Assembly (NCBI RefSeq): GCF_009831625.1
Contig: NZ_WUUS01000002.1
Coordinates: 310,001 to 374,000 of the forward strand
Reading direction: 5' to 3'
Source of the DNA: Halobaculum saliterrae
GTDB taxonomy: Archaea; Halobacteriota; Halobacteria; Halobacteriales; Haloferacaceae
DNA length: 64,000 bases
Part shown: one piece after another, positions 18,975 to 26,400 of the stretch
Layout: each line of letters opens with the position of its first letter
Position numbering within the stretch: the first letter of the stretch is position 1
Position numbers and translations under genes: made by a program
The notes under the pieces: generated by a model
Database searches by the model: none
Seen by the model: only the letters and a program-made list of their open reading frames with translations
Told to the model about the DNA's origin: nothing

Positions 18975-20546
18975 TCACTCGAACGCGTCGAGACTCGACT
19001 GACCGGCGTTCCCGTCGGGACCACCCTCCGCGTCCGGCTCCGCCGGGTCGTCGCTTCGCCCCGACCGCGATAGCGAGAGTCGCTCACGGACCCTGGGGTG
19101 GTTCGCCGCCTCCCGAGCCCGGTCCGCGAGCGCGTCGAACCGTTCTCGCGCCGCCCGCCGGGCGCTCTCGAACTCGACGATCGGTCGGGGGTAGTCCTCC
19201 CCGATCTCGATTCCCAGATCCGCCTGCATCGACAGCGGGAGCTTCTCCGGCCTGTCGAGGTGTTCCGGCGGGACGTCCGCCAGTTCCGGGACCCAGCGGT
19301 GGACGAACGCGCCGTCGGGATCGTTCTCACGGACCTGCTTCCGAGGGTTGTAGATTCGGACGGCTGCGACGCCGGTCAGCCCGGTCTGGTACTGCCACTG
19401 CGTGTAGTTGATGGCGGGGTCGGCGTCGACGAGGTGCTCGTAGAAGTGGTCGGCGCCGACGCGCCACGGTTGCCGGAGGAGGAAGCCGAAGAACGACGCA
19501 CACATCGCGCGCATCCGGAAGTTGAGCCACCCCGTCTCGCGCAGACAGCGCATCGACGCGTCGACCATGGGGTAGCCCGTCCGCCCCTCCTTCCACGCGT
19601 CGATGCGTTCCTCGTCGCGCGTGTCGCGGTTCAGCCACCTGAAGACCGGATTGACCGCGCGATCGGTCCACCCCGGCCAGTCCTGAAGCTTCTGCGTGTA
19701 GTGGCGGTTCCAGTAGAGCCGATCGCGGAACAGTTCCTTGCCCGCGCCGTCGGGCGCGTCGCGTTCGAGACGCTGGAACACCTCCCTGACGGACAGACAG
19801 CCGAACCGGAGGTACGGGGACAGCCGACTGGTCCCTGTCTCGGCGGCCGCGGGCGCCGAGATCGACTCCGGGTACTCGTGGATCCGGTCCAGAAACCGGT
19901 CGAGGCGCGCGAGCGCGGGCGACCGCCCGCCGACGGGGACCGACTCCTTCGCGGGAGTCACGTCGTAGCTCCCCTCGATAGCCTCGACGCTCGTCGCGGC
20001 GTCGACGCCGTGGCTTCCGAACCCCGAATCGTCGGGGGTCAGCGGGTCGCTCCGGAGGTACGACTCGACGTGCTCGGCCCACCCGTCGCGCGGATCGTCG
20101 ACTCCCCTGCGGATCCCGTCGCCGTCGACGTACCGAACGTCGAGCCGTTCGGCCGCGCGGTCGTCCCGGCGCCTCCCGTATCGGCTCGTCGCGTCCGCGG
20201 TCGCGACGACGTCCCACCCGGCGTCGCGAAACCGTCCCAGTACGTCGAGCGGGTCCCCGTGAGCGTACACGAGAGCGGTGTCGCGGTCGGCGTATTGATC
20301 GCCGAGATCCGACAGCGACTCGTGGAGGAACCGACGCCGAGCGTCACAGGCGAGCGCGTCCTCGCCGTAGAAGTGGGGATCGAAGACGAACAAGGGACAG
20401 ACGGTCTCGTACTCCCGCGTCGCGTACGTCACCGCGGGCTGATCCGGGACCCGCAGGTGACGCCGGTGCCAGAGGACGCACGCCGACCCCTCGGCGACGG
20501 CGGGCGGCGAGGGCACGCCTCCGAGGTCGTCCGGGTCGTCGCTCAT
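18975..20546 (-). CDS. phr: Photolyase/cryptochrome-family flavoprotein
   Basis: This 523-residue protein has an N-terminal Rossmann photolyase domain (SACVLWHRRHLRVPDQPAV, about 20-150) and a C-terminal FAD-binding helical domain with typical blocks (GYPMVDASMRCLRETGW, NFRMRAMCASFF, IYNPRKQ). It should be light-driven and repair UV-induced cyclobutane pyrimidine dimers. The flavin-site block reads NYTQWQYQTGLTG rather than the classic ASNxxxWQWxAxTG, so a subfamily shift to a cryptochrome-like role is possible. The ATG at 20546 fits a TATA-like GTTAAC about 27 bases upstream; an in-frame ATG at 20558 is the alternative. It is divergent from the cobalt transporter genes. Confidence 0.87.
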   Translation of the reverse strand: MSDDPDDLGGVPSPPAVAEGSACVLWHRRHLRVPDQPAVTYATREYETVCPLFVFDPHFYGEDALACDARRRFLHESLSDLGDQYADRDTALVYAHGDPLDVLGRFRDAGWDVVATADATSRYGRRRDDRAAERLDVRYVDGDGIRRGVDDPRDGWAEHVESYLRSDPLTPDDSGFGSHGVDAATSVEAIEGSYDVTPAKESVPVGGRSPALARLDRFLDRIHEYPESISAPAAAETGTSRLSPYLRFGCLSVREVFQRLERDAPDGAGKELFRDRLYWNRHYTQKLQDWPGWTDRAVNPVFRWLNRDTRDEERIDAWKEGRTGYPMVDASMRCLRETGWLNFRMRAMCASFFGFLLRQPWRVGADHFYEHLVDADPAINYTQWQYQTGLTGVAAVRIYNPRKQVRENDPDGAFVHRWVPELADVPPEHLDRPEKLPLSMQADLGIEIGEDYPRPIVEFESARRAARERFDALADRAREAANHPRVRERLSLSRSGRSDDPAEPDAEGGPDGNAGQSSLDAFE

Positions 20547-20620
20547 CGTCCGGATCATGGGCGAATCGGTGTTAACGCTTCACCTCGATCGGCGGGCGAC
20601 CGTGACGACCCCACGAGTCC

Positions 20621-20680
20621 TCCGAACCGACGGCCTCTGAACCGACGGCATCCGAACCGATGGCCTCTGAACCGACGCTC
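20621..20680. repeat. Four tandem 15-bp repeats upstream of cbtB
   Basis: Four contiguous 15-base units occupy 20621-20635, 20636-20650, 20651-20665 and 20666-20680. The consensus is TCYGAACCGAYGGCC. The first three differ mainly at two positions, and the last diverges at its end. Spacing is exactly 15 bases with no gap. The array lies between the divergent photolyase and cobalt-transporter starts, 52 bases upstream of the cbtB start codon. It could be a set of regulator sites or simply replication slippage. Confidence 0.8.
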
Positions 20681-20693
20681 GCCGCAGGAAAGT

Positions 20694-20713
20694 TTTACAA
20701 CCCTGCTTGTTTT
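20694..20713 (+). promoter_or_regulatory. cbtB promoter with ACAA-N6-TTGT inverted repeat
   Basis: An A/T-rich block beginning TTTACAA carries the inverted repeat ACAA (20697-20700), six bases, TTGT (20707-20710). It is 22 bases before the cbtB ATG, where TATA and operator functions would overlap. The same ACAA-N6-TTGT arrangement occurs before cbiT, the first gene of the corrin operon, suggesting a shared cobalt- or cobalamin-responsive repressor site. The regulator is not identified. Confidence 0.45.
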
Positions 20714-20732
20714 CGGACAATTTGAATTGCCT

Positions 20733-20918
20733 ATGACGGCGACAGACTCCGTTCACGGCCGATGGAACCACGCGCGAACGACCATCACCCCGGCACAGGC
20801 GCTGGCTGCGGCGCTCTCGATCGCGGCGCTCGGGTTCACGCTGCTGGCGCTCCAGGAACCGGCCGCCCACGAGGCGATGCACAACTTCCGTCACGCCGCA
20901 GGCATCGTCTGCCACTGA
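20733..20918 (+). CDS. cbtB: Cobalt transporter small subunit CbtB
   Basis: This 61-residue membrane peptide has one central transmembrane helix (about 21-40, ALAAALSIAALGFTLLALQ) followed by a histidine-containing segment (AAHEAMHNFRHAAGIVCH). That is the CbtB signature, in which the C-terminal histidines are thought to bind Co2+. It is immediately followed by cbtA with one base between stop and start, so they form a unit. CbtAB are predicted cobalt importers tied to B12 synthesis, which fits the corrin cluster that begins 1.3 kb downstream. Confidence 0.88.
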   Translation: MTATDSVHGRWNHARTTITPAQALAAALSIAALGFTLLALQEPAAHEAMHNFRHAAGIVCH

Positions 20919-20919
20919 G

Positions 20920-21705
20920 ATGCTCGCCGGCTACCTCGTCAGGGGCGTGAAGGCGGGACTCGTCGCCGGCGTCGTCTTCGGGCTGTTCGTGGCGCTCGTG
21001 GCGAACCCGCTGGTGGCGTTCGCCGACGATCGCGCACACGCGGACGGCGCCGTTCACGATCACGATCACGCCGCGGAGGGGGCCGGGACCGAGGGCGTGT
21101 TCCCGTCAGTCGTGACGGACGCCGTCGGCGTCGTCTCCGGTGTCCTCTGGGGAGTCCTCCTCGGGACAGCCGTGTTCGGGGCGGCGTTCTACTTCCTCGA
21201 ACCGATCGTGCCCGGGGACGGCGCCGCTCGAAGCTACGTGTTCGGCGCTGCAGGGTTCCTCACCGTCTCGGTGGCGCCGTGGCTGGTGCTGCCACCGGCG
21301 GTACCCGGCGTCGAGCGGACGCTCGACCCGAACGCCGCGACGGCGGTCTACCTCGCCGCGACGCTCGCCGGGGGGGTCGCTTCCGTCCTCGGGATGTACG
21401 CGTACACCAGGACGCGCCCCGATCACGGCCGACTCGTCGCCGGCGTCGCCGGCGTCGCCCCGTGGGGGATGCTCGCCGCCGCGGCGGTCAGCCTCGTCGG
21501 GGTGCCCACGGTCGCGACGCCGACGGGGATACCGGCGGGTCTCGCGACCGGACTGACCGGGGTGGTCGTCTTCGGACAGGCGCTGCTGTGGTTGGTGCTG
21601 GCCGGCGCCCACGCCCGCCTTCGGGAGCGCTCCGCCCGCGCCGAACGGGTCGACGACCCCGAGAGAACTCGGCTCAGCGCGACCGCATCCGCGGGGGAGC
21701 GATGA
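20920..21705 (+). CDS. cbtA: Cobalt transporter subunit CbtA
   Basis: This 261-residue integral membrane protein has about six hydrophobic segments, starting with LVRGVKAGLVAGVVFGLFVAL. A His/Asp-rich loop (HADGAVHDHDHAAEG, about 40-54) follows the first helix and is the likely cobalt-sensing or binding loop. The order cbtB-cbtA and the two-protein layout match the CbtAB transporter family, thought to deliver Co2+ for cobalamin. Its stop overlaps the start of the downstream ferredoxin by 4 bp. Confidence 0.88.
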   Translation: MLAGYLVRGVKAGLVAGVVFGLFVALVANPLVAFADDRAHADGAVHDHDHAAEGAGTEGVFPSVVTDAVGVVSGVLWGVLLGTAVFGAAFYFLEPIVPGDGAARSYVFGAAGFLTVSVAPWLVLPPAVPGVERTLDPNAATAVYLAATLAGGVASVLGMYAYTRTRPDHGRLVAGVAGVAPWGMLAAAAVSLVGVPTVATPTGIPAGLATGLTGVVVFGQALLWLVLAGAHARLRERSARAERVDDPERTRLSATASAGER

Positions 21706-22061
21706 GGGAGCGCAGCGCCGAGATCGCCGAGGGCGGCTTCACCGATCACGTCCTCGTGTGCACCAACGCCCGCGACTCGGAGTACGCCGCCTGCGCGGAG
21801 GCCCACGGCGATGAGGTGCTCGACGCCGTACAGTCGTGGCTGAAGGACCGCGGCGTGTTCTGGTCGAGCGTCCACGTCGCCGAGACGAGCTGTCTCGGAC
21901 TCTGCAGCGCCGACGGGACCGCCGTCGCGGTCCACCCGCGCGGGCGGTGGTTCTCCGACGTGGTTCCGTCGGACGTACCCGACCTCCTCGCGCAGGTGTT
22001 CGGTCCGGACGCATCGGAACTCGGCGTCCCGGCTGACGCGACCGGTCCCCCGCTGGGGTAA
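21702..22061 (+). CDS. Thioredoxin-fold [2Fe-2S] ferredoxin
   Basis: This 119-residue soluble protein has the thioredoxin-like ferredoxin pattern: a first pair of cysteines in LVCTNARDSEYAAC (C-x11-C) and a second in SCLGLC (C-x3-C). These four residues should hold a [2Fe-2S] cluster. A similar domain is fused to the C-terminus of CbiX in the adjacent cluster, so this protein is probably an electron carrier used in cobalamin synthesis or cobalt handling. It overlaps cbtA by 4 bp. It closes the cbtBA unit before the cbiT promoter. Confidence 0.8.
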   Translation: MRERSAEIAEGGFTDHVLVCTNARDSEYAACAEAHGDEVLDAVQSWLKDRGVFWSSVHVAETSCLGLCSADGTAVAVHPRGRWFSDVVPSDVPDLLAQVFGPDASELGVPADATGPPLG

Positions 22062-22186
22062 CCTCGATCACCGTACCGCCGACGCCTCGCTTTGGGTGAC
22101 CGCCCCGCCGTCCGCGACTCCACCGGGGTCGCCGCGGACGGGTAGCCGACGGTCCGCGATCCGTTGTTCAACCTCACTTTTCTTAG

Positions 22187-22206
22187 AACAAACCAAATTG
22201 TTATTA
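22187..22206 (+). promoter_or_regulatory. cbiT-operon promoter with AACAA-N6-TTGTT inverted repeat
   Basis: This A/T island in a GC-rich gap holds AACAA (22187-22191), six bases, TTGTT (22198-22202), followed by ATTA. It lies 24 bases before the ATG at 22231, as expected for the promoter of a leaderless message. The inverted repeat has the same spacing as the one before cbtB. I see no convincing cobalamin riboswitch in the 169-bp gap (22062-22230). Confidence 0.5.
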
Positions 22207-22230
22207 CCCGAGGCGCCGGGCGTGGAACCG

Positions 22231-22839
22231 ATGCCTCGGATACCGTCGATACGCCTCCCGCACGACGCGAAGGCCGGGCCGACCAAGCCCGAAGTTCGGG
22301 CCGTGACGCTCTCGAAACTGGGGCTCACGCCCGCGGACCACTTCGTCGAGGTCGGCTCCTGTACGGGCGCGGTGACGATCGAGGCCGCGCGCCGTGCGGG
22401 GCGCGTCACCGCGCTCGAACGGAAGCCCGAGCGGTTGGAGGTGACGCGGAAGAACCTCGCCGCGAACGACGTCGGCGACGCGGACGTGGAACTCGTCGCC
22501 GCCGAGGCGCCCGAGGGGCTCCCCGACGACGCGGACGCGCTGTTCCTCGGCGGCTCGCGCAACTTCGAGGCGGTCCTCGATCACGCCGTCGAGACGGACG
22601 TGGACCGCGTCGTGATGAACGTCTCGCGGCTGGAGGTCGCGGGGCGCGCGGTCGAGGCGTTCCGCGACCGGGGCATCCTCGACGAGGTGGCCCAGTTCCA
22701 GGCGAGCCACGGCTACGAGCTGGCGGGCGCGACGAGCTTCGACTCGGACAACCCGGTGTACCTCGTCGCAGGCGGGGCCGGGGACGACGAGGGGTCGGGA
22801 GACGAGGACGCCGAGGCATCCGGGGTGAGCGACGCGTGA
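22231..22839 (+). CDS. cbiT: Cobalt-precorrin-6B C15-methyltransferase/decarboxylase CbiT
   Basis: This 202-residue S-adenosylmethionine-dependent methyltransferase methylates C15 of the corrin ring and decarboxylates the C12 acetate side chain. The N-terminus reads GPTKPEVRAVTLSKLGL, typical of CbiT, followed by the SAM-binding motif FVEVGSCTGAVTIEAAR and the acidic ALERKPERL. The last 25 residues are a disordered acidic tail. It is the first gene of the long corrin operon, and its end overlaps the cbiL GTG start by 4 bp. An in-frame GTG at 22222 is a minor alternative start. Confidence 0.93.
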   Translation: MPRIPSIRLPHDAKAGPTKPEVRAVTLSKLGLTPADHFVEVGSCTGAVTIEAARRAGRVTALERKPERLEVTRKNLAANDVGDADVELVAAEAPEGLPDDADALFLGGSRNFEAVLDHAVETDVDRVVMNVSRLEVAGRAVEAFRDRGILDEVAQFQASHGYELAGATSFDSDNPVYLVAGGAGDDEGSGDEDAEASGVSDA

Positions 22840-23588
22840 CCCTGTACGGCGTCGGGCTCGGCCCGGGCGCATCGGACCTGATCACGCTTCGCGGGAAACG
22901 CGCGCTGGAGGAGGCCGACACGGTCTACACGCCGGGACGACTCTCGCGGTCGGTCGCCGTCGAGCACGTTCCCGAGTCCCGGCTGGGCGACCTCGACTTC
23001 CCCATGACGCGCGACCCCGAGGAACTCCGTCGCGCGTGGCGGGAGGCCGCCGACGCGGTGGCGCCCGTCGCCCGTGACGGCGATGCGGCGTTCGTGACGC
23101 TCGGTGACCCGAACGTGTACTCGACGTTCGGCCACCTCCGACGGACGCTGGACGCCTTCCACCCAGACGTGGACGTGGAGACGGTACCGGGCGTCTCCGC
23201 GACGACCGCGTTCACCACCGCCCTCGGCGTCGAGGTGGAGGCCGGCGCGGGGCTGGCGCTCCGGGAGGCCGACGCCGGACGGTCGCCGACGGGCCCCGAC
23301 CGGATGGTCCTGTTCAAGGTGACCGACGCGCCGGCGACCCACGAGGGGCTCGTCGACGCCGGCTACGAGGTGACCTACGGCCGCCGCCTGTTCATGGAGC
23401 AGGGCGACACCGTCGTCACCGACGACCCGGAGGATATCGCCGACCGCGACTACTACACGCTGGCGTACGCTCGCCGCCCCGACGCCGGCGAGGAGCCGGC
23501 GACCGCGGCGTTCGCCGACGGCGACACGACGGCGACCGAGGCCACGGAGACTGACGGCGGCGAGTCCGCGACGGGGGGCGACCGATGA
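22836..23588 (+). CDS. cbiL: Cobalt-factor-II/precorrin-2 C20-methyltransferase CbiL
   Basis: This 250-residue tetrapyrrole methylase of the anaerobic-type pathway adds the C20 methyl group. It starts with the family strand and glycine loop (LYGVGLGPGASDLITLRG), has the SAM-binding TLGDPNVYSTFGHL, and VETVPGVSATTAF in the second domain. The C-terminal 30 residues are a Thr/Glu-rich tail typical of haloarchaeal versions. The start is GTG, overlapping cbiT by 4 bp, and its end overlaps cbiF by 4 bp. Confidence 0.92.
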   Translation: MTLYGVGLGPGASDLITLRGKRALEEADTVYTPGRLSRSVAVEHVPESRLGDLDFPMTRDPEELRRAWREAADAVAPVARDGDAAFVTLGDPNVYSTFGHLRRTLDAFHPDVDVETVPGVSATTAFTTALGVEVEAGAGLALREADAGRSPTGPDRMVLFKVTDAPATHEGLVDAGYEVTYGRRLFMEQGDTVVTDDPEDIADRDYYTLAYARRPDAGEEPATAAFADGDTTATEATETDGGESATGGDR

Positions 23589-24439
23589 CCGACGCCGACG
23601 ACCTCCCGGAGCCCGCGACCGAGGTGCTGGAGGACCGCGAGGGCATCCCGTTCGCGGGCGCCGGTCCCGGCGACCCCGGGCTGTTGACGGTGCGCGGGCG
23701 GGCGCTCCTCGCGGACGCCGACCTGGTCGTGCACGCGGGGTCGCTGGTGAACAGCGAACTGCTCGACGCCTTCTGCGACCACGCCGAGCAGGTGAACTCC
23801 GTCGGGAAGGACCTCGAGGAGCTGGTCCCGTTGATGCGGGACGCCTACGAGGAGGGTCGGACTGTCGTCCGGCTCCACTCGGGCGACCCGTCGATCTACG
23901 GCGCGGCGCTGGAGCAGATGGACGCGCTGGAGTCGGAGGGCGTTCCGACCTACTTCGTCCCCGGCGTCACCTCGGCGTTCGCCGCGAGCGCGACGCTCGA
24001 CACGCAACTCACGCTCAACGAGGTGGCGAACCACGTCGCGTTCACCCGGCCGCAGGGGAAGACCCTGAGTCCCGAGGAGGACCACATCTCGGAGTTCGTC
24101 CGCATGGGCGACGTGACGACGTGCATCTACCTCGGCACGCACGCGGTCCGCGAGACGATGGACCGCCTGCTTGAGGACGGGGTCGACCCCGACACGCCCG
24201 TCGCGGTCGTGTACCACGCCTCCTGGCCCGACGAGGACGTGATCCGCGGCACCGTCGCCGACGTGGCCGACGCGGTCGAGGAGGCGGGGTACCGCGCCTC
24301 CGCGCTCGTCGTGATCGGCGAGGCGGTCACCGGCGGTGGCTACGAACGCTCGTACCTCTACGGCGACTGGGCGAACGGCGGAAGCGACGACGGCGGCGAG
24401 GCGGACCGGGACGCGGAGGCCGCCGAGGGCGACGACTGA
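23585..24439 (+). CDS. cbiF: Cobalt-precorrin-4 C11-methyltransferase CbiF
   Basis: This 284-residue tetrapyrrole methylase methylates C11 after ring contraction. The markers are the first glycine loop FAGAGPGDPGLLTVRG, the SAM site RLHSGDPSIYGAALEQ, the turn YFVPGVTSAFAASA and the CbiF-type ELTLNEVANHVAFTRPQGK-like segment (residues about 138-158). An acidic C-terminal tail of about 25 residues extends past the family core. It is translationally coupled to cbiL by a 4-bp overlap, with 26 bp before cbiG. Confidence 0.93.
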   Translation: MTDADDLPEPATEVLEDREGIPFAGAGPGDPGLLTVRGRALLADADLVVHAGSLVNSELLDAFCDHAEQVNSVGKDLEELVPLMRDAYEEGRTVVRLHSGDPSIYGAALEQMDALESEGVPTYFVPGVTSAFAASATLDTQLTLNEVANHVAFTRPQGKTLSPEEDHISEFVRMGDVTTCIYLGTHAVRETMDRLLEDGVDPDTPVAVVYHASWPDEDVIRGTVADVADAVEEAGYRASALVVIGEAVTGGGYERSYLYGDWANGGSDDGGEADRDAEAAEGDD

Positions 24440-24465
24440 CACACACCGACAGCGAGGACCACGAC

Positions 24466-25488
24466 ATGAGCACGGACGACGACACCACGGACGTATCGAC
24501 CGACGACGCGGGAGGTTCGGACACCGACTCCGACTCCGGCGGCGCACACTGCTCGACGCCGGACTCCGACGGCGAGGTCGCCGAGACGCTCGGGATCGTC
24601 ACCTTCGAGCGCAAGCGCGACACCGCCGAGGAGATCAAGGAGGGGCTGGCCGACCGCTACGAGCGCATCGACCTGCTGGAGTACCACGGCGACGTGTTCG
24701 AGGAGCACTGGGGCGAGTACGACGTGTTCTGCGGTCTGATGGCCAGCGGCATCGCCATGCGCAAGACCGCGCCGCTGCTGGACGACAAGTGGGACGACCC
24801 CGCGGTCGTCGTCGTCGACGAGGAACTGACGTGGGCGATCCCGCTCACGGGCGGCCACCACGGCGCGAACCAGGTCGCCGACGACCTCGCCTCGCTGGGG
24901 GCGGTGCCGGCGATGACGACCGCCAGCGAGGCCGCGGGCAAGCAGGGCGTCGAGGAGCGAGCGAAGGCGCTGGACGCCCACGTCGTCAACGGCGACTCGA
25001 CGGTCGCGACGAACCTCGCCGTCCTCGACGACGAGCTGGGTCCGGTCGAGCGGCTCGACGGCCCGCGGGCGGTCCTCGTCGGCGACGACGTGACCGTTCT
25101 GAAGCGCAACAGCGACCCCGAGGAGGGCGTCGTCCTCGGGACGGGCAGCGTCTCCGGCGCGACCGCGGAGCAGTTCGAGGCGGCCTGGGAGCGCGCCCTG
25201 GATGAGGCCGACGCCGGCTGGGACGACGTGGAGTTCGTCGCCACCGGCACCCGCAAGGAGGAGGAACCCGGGCTGCTGGAGGCCGCCGAGGCGCGCGATC
25301 TCGGCGTTGTGAGCTTCGAGAAGGAGACGCTGGAGGATCACGAGGGGCCGACGCCGTCGCGCTCGAAGGAGCTGATCGGCTGGCCCGGCATCTCGGAGGC
25401 GTCGGCCATCGCCGGCGGCCGCGAGCACGAGCTCGTCGTCGAGAAGATCGGGTACGAGGACAGCGTCACCGTGGCGGTGGGCCGATGA
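24466..25488 (+). CDS. cbiG: Cobalt-precorrin-5A hydrolase CbiG
   Basis: This 340-residue enzyme opens the delta-lactone of cobalt-precorrin-5A and releases acetaldehyde, completing ring contraction. After a 35-residue Asp/Thr/Ser-rich leader comes the N-terminal CbiG domain (FCGLMASGIAMRKTAPLL and LTGGHHGANQVADDLA). A middle part and a C-terminal domain (EFVATGTRKEEEPGLLEAA) follow. It overlaps the next gene by 4 bp. Presence of cbiG rather than cobG points to the cobalt-early, oxygen-independent chemistry even though the organism is probably aerobic. Confidence 0.92.
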   Translation: MSTDDDTTDVSTDDAGGSDTDSDSGGAHCSTPDSDGEVAETLGIVTFERKRDTAEEIKEGLADRYERIDLLEYHGDVFEEHWGEYDVFCGLMASGIAMRKTAPLLDDKWDDPAVVVVDEELTWAIPLTGGHHGANQVADDLASLGAVPAMTTASEAAGKQGVEERAKALDAHVVNGDSTVATNLAVLDDELGPVERLDGPRAVLVGDDVTVLKRNSDPEEGVVLGTGSVSGATAEQFEAAWERALDEADAGWDDVEFVATGTRKEEEPGLLEAAEARDLGVVSFEKETLEDHEGPTPSRSKELIGWPGISEASAIAGGREHELVVEKIGYEDSVTVAVGR

Positions 25489-26375
25489 GCGGCGAGGCCC
25501 CCTCCGGGTCGCTCCTCACAGACTCCCGCGCGGCCGCCGGCGGCGACCCCGAGGGCGATGCCCCCGACGGCTACGGCACGCTGTACGTCGTCGGCATCGG
25601 CCCGGGCCTGCCGGGCGAGATGACCGATCGCGCCCGCCGAGTCATCGAGGAGGCCGACTGCGTGATCGCCTCGAACCTGTATCAGGCGTTCCTCCGCGAC
25701 GACGGCACGCTCCCGCCCGAGGACGAGCAGGAGGACAGCGATCAGGAACTGGTCCGCTCGTCGATGGGCAAGCAGGTCGAACTGGCGCGGGAGGCGTTCG
25801 AGCGCGTCCGCGACGGGCAGGACGTGGCGCACGTCTCCGGCGGCGACCCGAACGTGTACGGGAAGTCGGACCTGCTGTTCACGATGGCCGAGGCGGAGGA
25901 GGCGACCGACGTTCCCATCGAGATCGTTCCCGGCGTCACCGCGGGACTGAGCCTCGCCGCGACGCTGGGCGCGCCGCTGTCGAACGACTTCTGCACGGTC
26001 TCGCTGTCGGACAAGTGGCGCGGCTGGGAGGAGATCGAGGAGAAGCTCCACGCGGCGGCGACAGCGGACTTCGTGATCGTCCTGTACAACTGCTGGCGCG
26101 ACTACGAGCGTGCGATCGAGGCGATCCGCGAGGCGCGCCACGACGACGTGCCCGTCGCCATCGTCAACGACGCCGGCCGGGGCGACGCCGGCCGCAACGT
26201 CGACGGCGAGACGTACACCCTGACGACGCTCGGCGAGGCGACCGAGCACGACGAGGAGGTCGGCGGGATGGGCACCTCCATCCTCGTCGGCACCCACGAG
26301 ACCGAGGTCTGGGAGAACGACTACCGCGACTACCTCGTCACGCCCCGCGGCGGGCGCGACGTGGAGGACTTCTGA
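25485..26375 (+). CDS. cbiH: Precorrin-3B/cobalt-factor-III C17-methyltransferase, first copy
   Basis: This 296-residue tetrapyrrole methylase resembles CbiH/CobJ. Motifs are LYVVGIGPGLPGEMTDRA, the SAM site HVSGGDPNVYGKSDL, EIVPGVTAGLSLAA and the CbiH-like LSDKWRGWEEIEEKLHAAA. It is one of two consecutive CbiH-type genes; they share the layout but differ clearly in sequence. One copy probably performs C17 methylation with ring contraction, and the other may act on a different intermediate. An N-terminal 30-residue extension is disordered. A 25-bp A/C-rich gap separates it from the second copy. Confidence 0.85.
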   Translation: MSGEAPSGSLLTDSRAAAGGDPEGDAPDGYGTLYVVGIGPGLPGEMTDRARRVIEEADCVIASNLYQAFLRDDGTLPPEDEQEDSDQELVRSSMGKQVELAREAFERVRDGQDVAHVSGGDPNVYGKSDLLFTMAEAEEATDVPIEIVPGVTAGLSLAATLGAPLSNDFCTVSLSDKWRGWEEIEEKLHAAATADFVIVLYNCWRDYERAIEAIREARHDDVPVAIVNDAGRGDAGRNVDGETYTLTTLGEATEHDEEVGGMGTSILVGTHETEVWENDYRDYLVTPRGGRDVEDF

Positions 26376-26400
26376 GTCATACGACACCACACTACACACA

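Noticed and set aside
20621-20680. CRISPR array
   Set aside because: The repeats are directly adjacent 15-base units with no spacers and no cas genes nearby.
20908-20918. GCCACTG resembling part of a cobalamin-riboswitch B12 box
   Set aside because: It is inside the cbtB coding sequence (Cys-His-stop) without the flanking structure; a chance match.
22062-22230. Cobalamin riboswitch before cbiT
   Set aside because: I looked for a B12-box-like segment and long pairing; none is evident, and the TATA-to-ATG distance leaves no room for a leader RNA.
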